Shown: piece after piece, positions 15,344-24,120 of the stretch | Layout: every line of letters starts with the position of its first letter | How positions within the stretch are numbered: position 1 is the stretch's first letter | DNA from: Lachnospiraceae bacterium | Lineage (GTDB): Bacteria > Bacillota > Clostridia > Lachnospirales > Lachnospiraceae | DNA length: 45,825 nt | Reading direction: 5' to 3' | Assembly: GCA_017623215.1 (NCBI GenBank) | Contig: JAGAPO010000064.1 | Coordinates: 1-45,825, forward strand | Position numbers and translations under genes: made by a program | Notes under the pieces: model-generated | What the model was told of the DNA's origin: nothing | Databases searched by the model: none | Seen by the model: only the letters and a program-made list of their open reading frames with translations

Positions 15344-16117
15344 TCAGCGAAGATAAGGGAGATGTGCTGCAGCGCGGAAATCACTGGGGGTACAGGAGAA
15401 GCGTTTTTTAAAGAGCTTACTGAAATAATATACATCAGAAAAGCCCACGATCTCCGCCGCCTCGCTGACGCCGGCAATCCCCTCGGCAAGGAGCTCTGCA
15501 GCGGCATTCAGGCGCAGGTCAATTAGATATTGGGTGGGTGTTGTACCGTAGATTTTTCGGAAAAGCTCCCGGAAGTATTTGGGGCTGATATGGCAGCGCC
15601 CAGAAAGGGCAGCTATTTTCAGGTTCGGGTCGCAGTAATGCTCCAGAATATAACGGTGCACCTCGCGAATCCGTCCTGTGGTGTCCGGTGCCACATATTC
15701 CCGCTCCTTGCTTTTATAGATGAAAGAAATGATTTCATAAAGGACTGCCATTGCGTCACAGCAATTGCTCTCCGACAACAGATTTCGGTATTGTAATAAT
15801 TTTCGGAAGAGATTGCGGATCCTGGGGTCACCGCTGCAGTCATGGGTCATTGTAGAAAGATTCGTTTCCCCAGAAAAGGACACGCAGATCGAATCCCCGG
15901 AGTCCAGACTTTTCACGGAGTAGGAGTCATTCCTGTCAATCAGGAAGAGGGTGTCAGTTTTAACAGACAGCGCACCAAAGGAAAACTCGTGGACATAGCA
16001 TCCTGAAAGCTGATAAGAAAGAATATAGTGCTTGCGGGGCCCTATATTTTCCCAGGTCTTTCTGCTGGTGTGGTAAGGGTAAATAGATGATATGGATGTA
16101 ATGATTGTCTGAAACAT
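15344..16117 (-). CDS. AraC family transcriptional regulator
   Basis: A 257-residue protein. The N-terminal part (about 1-140) looks like a cupin-type sensing domain (HYILSYQLSGCYVHEFSFG). The C-terminal 100 residues carry two helix-turn-helix motifs: LKIAALSGRCHISPKYFRELF and VSEAAEIVGFSDVYYFSKLF, with KRFSCTPSDFR, the standard AraC/XylS ending. The start at 16117 is set by AAAGGAGG seven bases upstream; an ATG at 16168 lies in the likely promoter. It is transcribed away from the glycyl radical enzyme gene, so it most likely activates that operon in response to its substrate. The ligand is unknown. Confidence 0.88.
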   Translation of the reverse strand: MFQTIITSISSIYPYHTSRKTWENIGPRKHYILSYQLSGCYVHEFSFGALSVKTDTLFLIDRNDSYSVKSLDSGDSICVSFSGETNLSTMTHDCSGDPRIRNLFRKLLQYRNLLSESNCCDAMAVLYEIISFIYKSKEREYVAPDTTGRIREVHRYILEHYCDPNLKIAALSGRCHISPKYFRELFRKIYGTTPTQYLIDLRLNAAAELLAEGIAGVSEAAEIVGFSDVYYFSKLFKKRFSCTPSDFRAAAHLPYLR

Positions 16118-16139
16118 ACGAATCCTCCTTTTCTCCATC

Positions 16140-16168
16140 ATTATTTCAGAAAATACTTTATAAGTCAA
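16140..16168 (-). promoter_or_regulatory. Candidate promoter of the AraC-type regulator
   Basis: Minus-strand TTGACT (16168-16163), 17 bp, AATAAT (16145-16140). The facing operon has a perfect TATAAT at 16232-16237 but only a poor -35 (TTTCCT at 17 bp), as expected for a promoter needing an AraC-type activator. Confidence 0.5.
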
Positions 16169-16283
16169 TTACTTAATTCCCTTTTATACAAAAAAAGACA
16201 ATTATACATTTCCTTCCAGGCTCAGTGGAATTATAATGTCATCAACATACCCTACAGGATAGAGGGGATAAGGAGGAAGCTTT

Positions 16284-18491
16284 ATGATTTATGACAGAAT
16301 TCGCAGACAGCTCAGCGACTTCTATTTTGGCAGCCTTCCGGGCATGGCAGAGAGGATGCGTGAGCGCGTGTTCCGGACTATGGATGAATATGATGCGGCG
16401 CATGAGGGCGAAAGCGCTTATTGTCTGAAGGCGAAGCTTTATGAGACGATTGCCGGGATGATCCAACCTGTTATGTTTGAGGATATCCCCTTCTATTTTG
16501 AGACAGGGGTGCTTGTGGCCCACTCAGACGGCAGGTACAACCGGGGCGGGAACCATGCAAATGGCTGGCTCTATCTGAGGAATGAGCATTTGTTCCGCGA
16601 TATAGACCCCTATGCCTATGAGGTCTATCGGAAGAATAGGGGTTCTCTCTATTCTCAGACGGGTACCTATGTGGATATCATGCATATGGGCCTGCCTATG
16701 CGAAAGCTGTTCCGGGTGGGGCTTAAGGGTATCTGCGAGGAGATCCTAACGGCCCGGAAGGATCATGTTACCCAGGAGGAAAAAGAATTCCTGGCCTGTG
16801 CGCTGGCTGGAATCCAGGCCCTCCATACCATGCAGATGAAATTTGCCAGGGCGGCGGAGGAAAAGGGAATGTGTGAGCTGTCGCAGATTGCGGGAAGGAT
16901 CCCGTGGGAGGCGCCGCAGACCCTGCACGAGGGGCTTTGTGCCATGGCGTTCCTACGTAAGGCACTGGGGGCGATAGAGGGCGTGGGCTTCAATTCCTTC
17001 GGCAGAGTGGACCAGCTGTTGGGCCCGCTTTATGAGAGAGACCTGGAAAAGGGTGTGCGCGAGGAGGATATGCTGGATCTGGTGTCCCGGTTCCTGCTCA
17101 TTTGGGATTGTACCCTTGACAGAAATAAAAAGTTAGAAACCGGCTATGAATATGAGCTGGAAAATACCTTAACGCTGGGCGGCTGCGATGAGAACGGGGA
17201 GCAGGTGTTTAACGGCGTCACCCGTCTCTTTCTGGCGGCGCGGGAAAAGCTGGATATACTCTACCCGAAGATGATGCTTCGCTACGGGTCGGATTCGCCG
17301 GAGGAATATCTCAGTATGATCAGTGAACCCTTGGTAAATGGCAAGAGCTTCAGCTTATATGAAAATGATGACGCTATCATTCCTGCTCTGATCCAGGCCG
17401 GTGTGGAGCGGTGCGATGCGGTAAATTATGTTGTGGGTGGCTGCTGGGATGTGCTCACCCCAGATGTCAGTATCAAATTCAGTGGGGAATACCTGAATAT
17501 CCTGAAGCCGCTGGAATGGGCAATTCATAATAAAACACAGCTGATGCAGGAAAACGAACTTTACTTTGAGCCGCTTGAAAACCTGGAGAGCTTTGAAGAG
17601 CTGTATACGCGGTATGTTGGGTATGTACGCCGTCTGCTGGTCAGAAAAGCAGCGCCTATGAGCCGTGGTTCACGGGAGTGGCATAAGGTGAATCCCACCT
17701 GCGCGCTGTCCGCGCTGATGGAGACCTGTATCCCAAAACGGCGGGATATTACGGAAGATGGAGGAAAATACAACAGGGAATGTGTCTATTTTTCCGGTTT
17801 TTCAGAGGTGGTGGACTCCCTGCTGGCTATTAAGAAATTTTGCTTTGAGGAGAAACGCTGCACAATAGCTGAGCTATTTGAAGCATGCCGCCAGAATTGG
17901 CCGGATGAGGTATTGCGGGAGCGGGCGGTTCATCTCTGTTCCTATGGCGACGGGTCGGAGGAATCGTCCAGGCTTGCGGGAAGACTTTTCGATGATCTTT
18001 ATGAAATTTCAAGGGACCTGCCAACGGCATATGGCGGTGCATTTCGGATTGGCTTTAACCAATATGTGGAGATTATCCAATGGGGAAAGACCACAGCTGC
18101 AACTCCGAACGGCAGGAAGGACGGTGATTACATCTGTCAGGGGCTTACACCCTCAAGGCTCCAAAAGGCTGTGTCCGCAGCGGATATTTTAAGCAGCCTG
18201 CGCTATATGGATATGAAAAAATGTGCAGGCAATGCCTCACTGACCATTACTCTTCCGGCGGGACGGCTCAATAAAGAGCTGATGGTGGTGCTTTTCAGAG
18301 CTGTCGCAAAGAGCGGTATCCAGGGGCTCCAGCCCAACTGCATCAACCGCGAGGAGCTTTTGAAGGCACAGGCTGACCCTGAACATTACCAGCACCTCAT
18401 CGTAAGGGTATGCGGGTTCTCGGCGCCGTTTGTCCTGCTCCCGCCGGCCTATCAGGAAGAGATACTCACAAGAAGCCTTGCGGCGGTGTAA
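16284..18491 (+). CDS. Glycyl radical enzyme, pyruvate formate-lyase family, unassigned
   Basis: A 735-residue glycyl radical enzyme. The C-terminal radical motif is IVRVCGFSAPF, with the radical glycine at G711. The thiyl-radical cysteine is C387 in VVGGCWDV. Eliminases and arylacetate decarboxylases of this family carry GCxE, where the Glu is the general base; here the position is Asp (D389). The substrate therefore cannot be assigned, and it is not a normal PFL, which has adjacent Cys-Cys. It is somewhat shorter than the usual 780-850 residues. AAGGAGG lies seven bases upstream of the ATG. The activating enzyme gene follows after 24 bases; an AraC regulator is divergent. No microcompartment genes are nearby. 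Confidence 0.9.
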   Translation: MIYDRIRRQLSDFYFGSLPGMAERMRERVFRTMDEYDAAHEGESAYCLKAKLYETIAGMIQPVMFEDIPFYFETGVLVAHSDGRYNRGGNHANGWLYLRNEHLFRDIDPYAYEVYRKNRGSLYSQTGTYVDIMHMGLPMRKLFRVGLKGICEEILTARKDHVTQEEKEFLACALAGIQALHTMQMKFARAAEEKGMCELSQIAGRIPWEAPQTLHEGLCAMAFLRKALGAIEGVGFNSFGRVDQLLGPLYERDLEKGVREEDMLDLVSRFLLIWDCTLDRNKKLETGYEYELENTLTLGGCDENGEQVFNGVTRLFLAAREKLDILYPKMMLRYGSDSPEEYLSMISEPLVNGKSFSLYENDDAIIPALIQAGVERCDAVNYVVGGCWDVLTPDVSIKFSGEYLNILKPLEWAIHNKTQLMQENELYFEPLENLESFEELYTRYVGYVRRLLVRKAAPMSRGSREWHKVNPTCALSALMETCIPKRRDITEDGGKYNRECVYFSGFSEVVDSLLAIKKFCFEEKRCTIAELFEACRQNWPDEVLRERAVHLCSYGDGSEESSRLAGRLFDDLYEISRDLPTAYGGAFRIGFNQYVEIIQWGKTTAATPNGRKDGDYICQGLTPSRLQKAVSAADILSSLRYMDMKKCAGNASLTITLPAGRLNKELMVVLFRAVAKSGIQGLQPNCINREELLKAQADPEHYQHLIVRVCGFSAPFVLLPPAYQEEILTRSLAAV

Positions 18492-18515
18492 GGGAATACT
18501 GTAAAGGAGGCCACT

Positions 18516-19046
18516 ATGAATTTGAAGATCAGCCATATACAGAAATTCTCTCTCCATGATGGGCCGGGCATCCGTACCACAGTTTTCCTGGGGGGATGTC
18601 CTCTTCGCTGCCGCTGGTGTCACAACCCGGAAACGCAGAGCGCAGAGCCGCTGCTGCAGGGAGATGCTATTCTATCTCTGCGGGAGAGGGTATCAATACA
18701 TATGGCAATAGAGACTTGCGGTTACGCAAAGGAGGAACTTTTTAGGCGGGTAATCGCGGGAATGGATTATGTGATGTATGATATAAAACTGGCAGACGAG
18801 GCAGAGCATCTGCGCTATACCGGAGTATCCAACAAACCAATCCTGCGGAATTTGAAGCGTTTGCAGGAGAGCGGGATCCCTTATCTGATACGCACCCCGC
18901 TGATTCCCGGCATTACCGACACATCAGAGAATCTGGAGGCGATCAGGACATTGATTGGCAACGGACCCTGGGAACAGCTTCCCTATAACCCGTTGGCACC
19001 TGTTAAATATGCACAGCTTGGCTGGAAGTATCCGCTCGGAGAATGA
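18516..19046 (+). CDS. Glycyl radical enzyme activase, internally truncated
   Basis: A 176-residue radical SAM protein. It starts like a normal activase (MNLKISHIQKFSLHDGPGIR) and has the CxxxCxxC cluster at C28, C32 and C35 (GCPLRCRWCHNPE). Then QSAEPLLQG runs straight into SIHMAIETCGY. In standard activases about 100 residues lie between: two ferredoxin-type CxxCxxxC clusters and the SAM-contacting SGGEP motif. All are missing here, apparently through an in-frame deletion joining QSAEP to GEPLLQ. The C-terminus also stops early, after KYPLGE. Even E. coli PFL activase (about 246 residues) keeps the GGE motif. It is probably inactive, or the partner is activated by another enzyme. Confidence 0.85.
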   Translation: MNLKISHIQKFSLHDGPGIRTTVFLGGCPLRCRWCHNPETQSAEPLLQGDAILSLRERVSIHMAIETCGYAKEELFRRVIAGMDYVMYDIKLADEAEHLRYTGVSNKPILRNLKRLQESGIPYLIRTPLIPGITDTSENLEAIRTLIGNGPWEQLPYNPLAPVKYAQLGWKYPLGE

Positions 19047-19097
19047 AAGGAGCTCCTTGACTCCGCAGTCGTTTCGGGCGTTGCTTCCAGCCCCTTT

Positions 19098-20192
19098 CTA
19101 TAGGATAGACCGTTTATAGCGGAAGTCCATTTCATGAAGGTGATGGAGGAAAGGAACGATGGCAACGCCGATACCGGCAATGGTCTTCTCGATAGAAACC
19201 TTATCACCATTTACGGGAGTCCCCGATCCCAGATACTTCTGAAAAATATTCATGATCCCCAAAGCAGCATACTGTCGAACAAACGGATTCATATCCATCA
19301 ATTCCGCGGAAACCATTTCCACATACCGGGACAATTTGCCCTGTTCGCACTGAGGACGAAATCGGCCGTTATGATCAAGCATGGATTCCGGATAATGGTA
19401 CCCCATGGAGGATTCAAGATAGTATACATGGTCCTGCGGCATGAGCCGTTTCCCCAATACATTGACATAATCGTTATCGGTTGAAATGCTCAGGATATTC
19501 TGTCTGCGTGCTTCGAATGCACTCCCATATTGAGCTTCAAATGCCGCCAACGCTTCCGGAGAGAATCCCTGGCCGTCGAAGCTGTAACAAGCATCAGCCA
19601 AATCGGAGTGAACTGCAACAAATTGTGCCTTATTTCCGCCCTTTGAATGCCCGGAAAGAGTGATTCTGGTATGAGAATTCCAACCGTTTTGGGCGGCAAT
19701 GCGGCGAAACCAATTCAGCGCCTGCACCTGTTGATCGGAGGCATAATCGAATGGAACGGATTTGAAAGATATCACCTCGCCGTTGTTACCGTAAGTCATA
19801 TACGTATTTTCCTCCGGGATACCGGACAACCCTTCTCCGTTATCAATCCACTCTCCGCTGCCGGTTCCTTTGAAGATAACAGACACATCACCGTTTGGGG
19901 CCGTGAAAGAGCAGGCGGTTAAACCGCTTTTGGAACGCGTCAGATTGCCGATTCTGGAATCGGCAAGAGACAGATTGCTCGCAATCGCATTCCTTAGAAG
20001 GCGCAGTCGGCGGATATCCCTGTCATTCCAGTCCGGTGTCTGCCAGTTCTCCGAAGCCGTTTCCAGTCCGGCCACGATCGAGCGGAATGATTCCTGATCG
20101 GCGGGCGTTGTTTTCTGTGCCAAATATAAATAAAGGTTATAGATAGCCGCCTCATTCGCTTTTTCGAGAGTTTGACTGTGTATCGTGTTCAT
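19098..20192 (-). CDS. Lipase-like alpha/beta hydrolase (DUF2974/Mbeg1-like)
   Basis: A 364-residue protein whose centre holds TRITLSGHSKGGNKAQFVA, the nucleophile elbow GxSxG of lipase-like hydrolases. It is preceded by the strand DVSVIFKGTGSGEWIDNGEG, in the DUF2974 style. A catalytic Asp may lie in ISTDNDYVNVLG and a His in YLESSMGYHYPES. No signal peptide is visible. The family is widespread in gut Firmicutes and its substrate is unknown. The start at 20192 is chosen from GAAGGGA upstream; other in-frame ATGs at 20201 and 20216 are possible. Convergent with the activase gene; the 51-base gap between them contains a 12-bp palindrome, AAGGAGCTCCTT. Confidence 0.75.
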   Translation of the reverse strand: MNTIHSQTLEKANEAAIYNLYLYLAQKTTPADQESFRSIVAGLETASENWQTPDWNDRDIRRLRLLRNAIASNLSLADSRIGNLTRSKSGLTACSFTAPNGDVSVIFKGTGSGEWIDNGEGLSGIPEENTYMTYGNNGEVISFKSVPFDYASDQQVQALNWFRRIAAQNGWNSHTRITLSGHSKGGNKAQFVAVHSDLADACYSFDGQGFSPEALAAFEAQYGSAFEARRQNILSISTDNDYVNVLGKRLMPQDHVYYLESSMGYHYPESMLDHNGRFRPQCEQGKLSRYVEMVSAELMDMNPFVRQYAALGIMNIFQKYLGSGTPVNGDKVSIEKTIAGIGVAIVPFLHHLHEMDFRYKRSIL

Positions 20193-20364
20193 AAGGACCA
20201 TTCCCTTCGAAAGCATTTCCTGTTGTATCTATATGCGGCACGTTGTAAGAAGGAGCAGCATTTCAGAATTTTTCCTTAAGCCGGGGAAAAGCAGATCGTT
20301 TTCCTGTCAGATTCCGAACTTCGGCATATAGTGAGAATAAAGAAAAGAATCACAGGAATCTGTC

Positions 20365-21323
20365 ATGAGAAAAAGAATTTCACTCGAACCGGAGGCGATA
20401 ACCGTGTGTAATGAGAACTCGGTTCCGCCTCTTATCTTTCAGCTGCCGCCTGCAGAGGACGTCAAATTCTGGAAAAGGCGCAAAGCACGCCAATCTGTAT
20501 GTATCCTGCCGGGATACAAAAGACCGTTGTGGATACAGGAGCATGGGGAAGCATCCCGGTATATATTGTCAATCCGCCGGGAATCAAAGCTCCGGCCAAT
20601 GTTATCTTTTATATTCACGGTGCGGGATGGGTATTCGGAAGCTTTCACACCCACGAGAAGCTGGTGAGAGAACTTGCGGCGCGGACGGACTCTGTCCTGG
20701 TATTTCCGGAATACAGCCGTTCTCCGGAAGCGCGCTACCCTGCGGCAATCGAGCAATGCTACGGCGTGCTGTGCAGAATTCCAAGGCTTTTGGAAGAATT
20801 CGGTTTTTGCATCAATCCGGATACGCTGACCGTAGCCGGAGACAGTGTCGGGGGAAATATGGCGATTGCGATGACACTGATGGCAAAGGAGAGGAAGGGT
20901 CCGTATATCCAAAAGCAGCTTTTGTATTATCCCGTTACCAATGCCTGCTTTTGTACGGATTCCTACCTTCAGTTCGCGGAAGGATATTATCTTTACCGGC
21001 AAGGCATGATGTGGTTCTGGGATCAATACACCCGGTCGGAGTGTGATAGGAACGAAATTACAGCCTCCCCGCTGAGGGCGGGAGCAGAACAGCTGAAAGG
21101 CCTTCCGGAGGCCATGATATTGAACGGGGAAGCGGATGTGCTGAGGGAGGAAGGAGAAGCCTATGCAAGAAAGCTTCGGGACGCTGGAGTGGGTGTAACT
21201 GCGATGAGATTTCAGGGGATGATTCATGATTTTGTTATGCTGAACGCTCTGGATCAGACAAAGGCGTGCCGCGCTGCAATGGATGCGTCCACAGCATGGA
21301 TAAGGGAACGGAACCGGGATTGA
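20365..21323 (+). pseudogene. Alpha/beta hydrolase fold-3 esterase, frameshifted near the 5' end
   Basis: From an ATG at 20365 the frame encodes the family N-terminus (PPLIFQLPPAED). Homology then continues in another frame as GRQILEKAQSTPICMYPAG, so a base has been lost near 20455-20462. The remaining body (in frame from 20499) is complete: oxyanion motif HGAGWVFGS, nucleophile elbow GDSVGGNMA, Asp in LNGEADVLREEG and His in MIHDFVML. These define the hormone-sensitive-lipase-like esterases acting on short acyl esters. A shortened product starting at the ATG 20499 would lack the N-terminal cap and has no clear ribosome site. Sequencing error is the alternative. Confidence 0.72.
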
Positions 21324-21627
21324 AATATATTGGGGTGTTGCTGATGCGAAATAATGGATTAGAATAAATTATACCGATGTATAACTTGCGGAATATGAGA
21401 TGTTATGGTATACTTGGACCAGAAATTACAGTATTTGTCAACGGCTTTCAGAGGGCAGAGCGTTGCATGTATCAGAACAAAGGTATGTGCAGCGGGAAAA
21501 TGCAGGGAAAAAGAGACGCCGAACTGATATAATGGAGTTATTATCGATGTATAATACAATTTTAAGAAACGGGCTGTATTATGTGAAGTAACAGGCATAT
21601 TATGATACAGGAAAGGAGAATTGGGTT
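21324..21627 (+). promoter_or_regulatory. Non-coding gap with promoter of the SPFH operon
   Basis: This 304-base gap holds no convincing gene; the 63-codon frame inside has no ribosome site. The best promoter is TTGCGG (21386-21391), 17 bp, TATACT (21409-21414), leaving a leader of about 200 bases. TATAAT-like boxes also occur closer to the gene (near 21526 and 21551). Confidence 0.45.
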
Positions 21628-22974
21628 ATGGGACTTATTAAGGCAGCACTCGGATCATTAGGAGGTACATTAGCGGATCAGTGGAAGGAGTTCTTCTATT
21701 GTGACGCGATCGACAAGGATGTTCTGGTAGTGAAGGGTCAGAAGCGCGTCAGCGGGCGTTCCTCCAACACAAAGGGGAATGACAATATTATTTCGAATGG
21801 ATCCGGAATCGCCGTTGCCGACGGACAGTGTATGATTATTGTGGAACAGGGAAAGATTGTGGAGGTATGTGCGGAGCCGGGTGAATTCACCTATGACACG
21901 TCTACCGAACCCAGTATTTTTGAGGGAAGTCTTGGCGAGAGCATTAAGCAGACCTTCCAGACCCTCGGCAAGCGTTTTACATATGGCGGGGACACCGGAA
22001 AGGATCAGCGGGTGTATTATTTCAACACCAAGGAATTGATTGACAACAAGTTCGGCACCGCAAGCCCGATTCCGTTCCGTGTAGTAGATCGGAATATCGG
22101 ACTGGATATTGATGTATCGGTTCGGTGCAATGGTATCTATTCTTATAAGATTGTGGATCCGCTTCTGTTCTACTCCAACGTATGCGGCAATGTAGAGTAT
22201 GAATACAGCAGGGACGAGATTGACAGACAGTTAAAGACCGAGTTCATCAGCGCGCTGCAGCCGGCATTCGCGAAGATTTCCGATCTGGAGATTCGTCCGA
22301 GCGCAATTCCGGCGCATGTGACTGAGCTTGAGCAGGCGATGAACGAGGTTCTGACTGCAAAATGGTCGAAGTTAAGAGGTCTTGCAATCGTGTCCATCGC
22401 GATGAATCCGGTTACGCTTCCGGAGGAAGACGCGGAGATGATCAAGAAGGCACAGCAGACCGCTATGATGCGCAATCCGGCGATGGCGGCGGCCACCCTG
22501 GTGAATGCGCAGGCGGATGCGATGAGAAGTGCGGCGGAGAATCCGAACGGCGCGATGGCTGGATTTATGGGTATGAATATGGCTGGCCAGATGGGCGGAA
22601 TGAATGCGCAGAATCTGTTCCAGATGGGAATGCAGGGTCAGCAGGCACCGGCAGGAGGTCAGGCCCCCGCGCAGGAAGCTGCCGCGGCACCGGCAAAGAA
22701 TACCTGGACCTGTTCCTGCGGTACCGTGAACTCCGCGAAGTTCTGTTCCGAGTGCGGCTCCAAAAAGCCTGAGCCTGCGGCAGCGACAGGCTGGACCTGC
22801 TCCTGCGGAGCCGTGAACAAGGGAAAGTTCTGTTCGGAATGCGGCGCGAAAAAGCCTGCAGATGCTCCGTTATACCGCTGTGATAAGTGCGGCTGGGAGC
22901 CCGAGGATCCGAAGAATCCGCCGAAGTTCTGTCCGGAGTGCGGAGACCCGTTCAATGACGCGGATATCAAATAG
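21628..22974 (+). CDS. SPFH-domain protein with C-terminal zinc ribbons (YdjI-like)
   Basis: A 448-residue protein. Residues about 1-270 form an SPFH/virion-core type domain (ADQWKEFFYCDAIDKDVLVVKGQ, then RYNG-like CNGIYSYKIVDPLLFYSNV). A Met/Ala/Gly-rich helical linker (about 280-345) follows, then three zinc ribbons: WTCSCGTVNSAKFCSECG, WTCSCGAVNKGKFCSECG and YRCDKCGWEP...FCPECG. There is no transmembrane segment, so it is a peripheral scaffold. It resembles B. subtilis YdjI, which works with the membrane proteins YdjG and YdjH to place the PspA-type protein YdjF. AAAGGAG lies upstream of the ATG. First gene of a three-gene operon. Confidence 0.88.
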   Translation: MGLIKAALGSLGGTLADQWKEFFYCDAIDKDVLVVKGQKRVSGRSSNTKGNDNIISNGSGIAVADGQCMIIVEQGKIVEVCAEPGEFTYDTSTEPSIFEGSLGESIKQTFQTLGKRFTYGGDTGKDQRVYYFNTKELIDNKFGTASPIPFRVVDRNIGLDIDVSVRCNGIYSYKIVDPLLFYSNVCGNVEYEYSRDEIDRQLKTEFISALQPAFAKISDLEIRPSAIPAHVTELEQAMNEVLTAKWSKLRGLAIVSIAMNPVTLPEEDAEMIKKAQQTAMMRNPAMAAATLVNAQADAMRSAAENPNGAMAGFMGMNMAGQMGGMNAQNLFQMGMQGQQAPAGGQAPAQEAAAAPAKNTWTCSCGTVNSAKFCSECGSKKPEPAAATGWTCSCGAVNKGKFCSECGAKKPADAPLYRCDKCGWEPEDPKNPPKFCPECGDPFNDADIK

Positions 22975-23021
22975 GATATCAGATAGAATCGTGCCGGCTT
23001 GCCGGCGGATTGAGAGGAGAC

Positions 23022-24104
23022 ATGGCAGGATTATTAGAGTATAAATGTCCTTGCTGCGGAGGCGTGATCGAATTCGACAGCGCCTCCCAGCAGATGAAAT
23101 GCCCCTATTGTGATACGCAATTCGAGGTGGAAGCGCTCAAGGGGTATGACGATGTGCTGAAGGCGGATAAGCCGGATGAGATGAATTGGGAGACTCCGGG
23201 CAACGTCGAATGGGAAGCCGGTGAGACGGAGGGTATGCGGATCTATACCTGTAAGTCCTGCGGCGGTGAGATCGTGGGCGAAGAGACCACGGCAGCTGCA
23301 AGCTGCCCCTTCTGCGGCAATCCGGTTGTGATGACAGGACAGTTCGCAGGCGATCTAAGACCGGATTATGTGATTCCGTTCAAGCTTGATAAAAAGGCGG
23401 CAAAGGCGGCTTTGAACAGACATCTGCAGGGAAAGAAGCTTCTTCCGAAGGTGTTCAAGGATCAGAATCATATCGAGGAGGTCAAGGGCGTCTATGTCCC
23501 GTTCTGGCTGTTTGACGCAGATGCGGATGCATCGCTTCGCTATCGCGCCACCAGGGTGCGCAGCTGGAGCGATCCGAAATATTATTATACGGAGACAACA
23601 TTTTACGCGGTTAAGAGAGGCGGCAGTATCGGATTTGAAAGAGTTCCGGTGGACGGCTCCTCGAAGATTGCAGATGAGATGATGGAGTCGATTGAGCCGT
23701 TCGATTTCTCGGAGGCGGTGGATTTCCAGACGGCGTATCTGTCGGGATATCTGGCGGATCGGTATGATGTTAAGGCAGAGGACGGAATCGCGCGGGCGAA
23801 TGAGCGCGTAAAGAACAGCACGGAGAAGGCATTTGCAGACACAGTGAGAGGCTATGCGACGGTGGTTCCGGAGCATTCCAGCGTTCAGCTTGTGAATGGA
23901 AGGGCCAAATATGCGCTGTATCCGGTGTGGCTGTTAAGCACGAATTGGAACGGAACGAATTATCTGTTTGCAATGAACGGACAGACCGGCAAGTTCGTTG
24001 GCAATCTTCCAATGGATAAGGGCGCGTTCTGGCGCTGGTTCCTTGGACTTGCCGCGGGAATCGGAACCGGGTTAAGCCTGCTTATGTGGCTGTTCCTGCA
24101 TTGA
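23022..24104 (+). CDS. Zinc-ribbon membrane protein (YdjG-like)
   Basis: A 360-residue protein with two N-terminal zinc ribbons (YKCPCCGGVIEF...MKCPYCDTQFE and YTCKSCGGEI...SCPFCGNP). A domain with the FKLDKKAAKAAL and GVYVPFWLFDADAD motifs typical of this TFIIB-ribbon-like family follows. One C-terminal transmembrane helix (WFLGLAAGIGTGLSLLMWLFL) makes it tail-anchored, with ribbons in the cytoplasm. The ATG at 23022 (GAGAGGAG just upstream) is preferred over a TTG at 23010. It is 47 bases from the SPFH gene and 16 from the TPM gene, so the three are cotranscribed; together they look like the YdjI-YdjG-YdjH set. Confidence 0.85.
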   Translation: MAGLLEYKCPCCGGVIEFDSASQQMKCPYCDTQFEVEALKGYDDVLKADKPDEMNWETPGNVEWEAGETEGMRIYTCKSCGGEIVGEETTAAASCPFCGNPVVMTGQFAGDLRPDYVIPFKLDKKAAKAALNRHLQGKKLLPKVFKDQNHIEEVKGVYVPFWLFDADADASLRYRATRVRSWSDPKYYYTETTFYAVKRGGSIGFERVPVDGSSKIADEMMESIEPFDFSEAVDFQTAYLSGYLADRYDVKAEDGIARANERVKNSTEKAFADTVRGYATVVPEHSSVQLVNGRAKYALYPVWLLSTNWNGTNYLFAMNGQTGKFVGNLPMDKGAFWRWFLGLAAGIGTGLSLLMWLFLH

Positions 24105-24120
24105 TTAGGAGGATGGAAGC

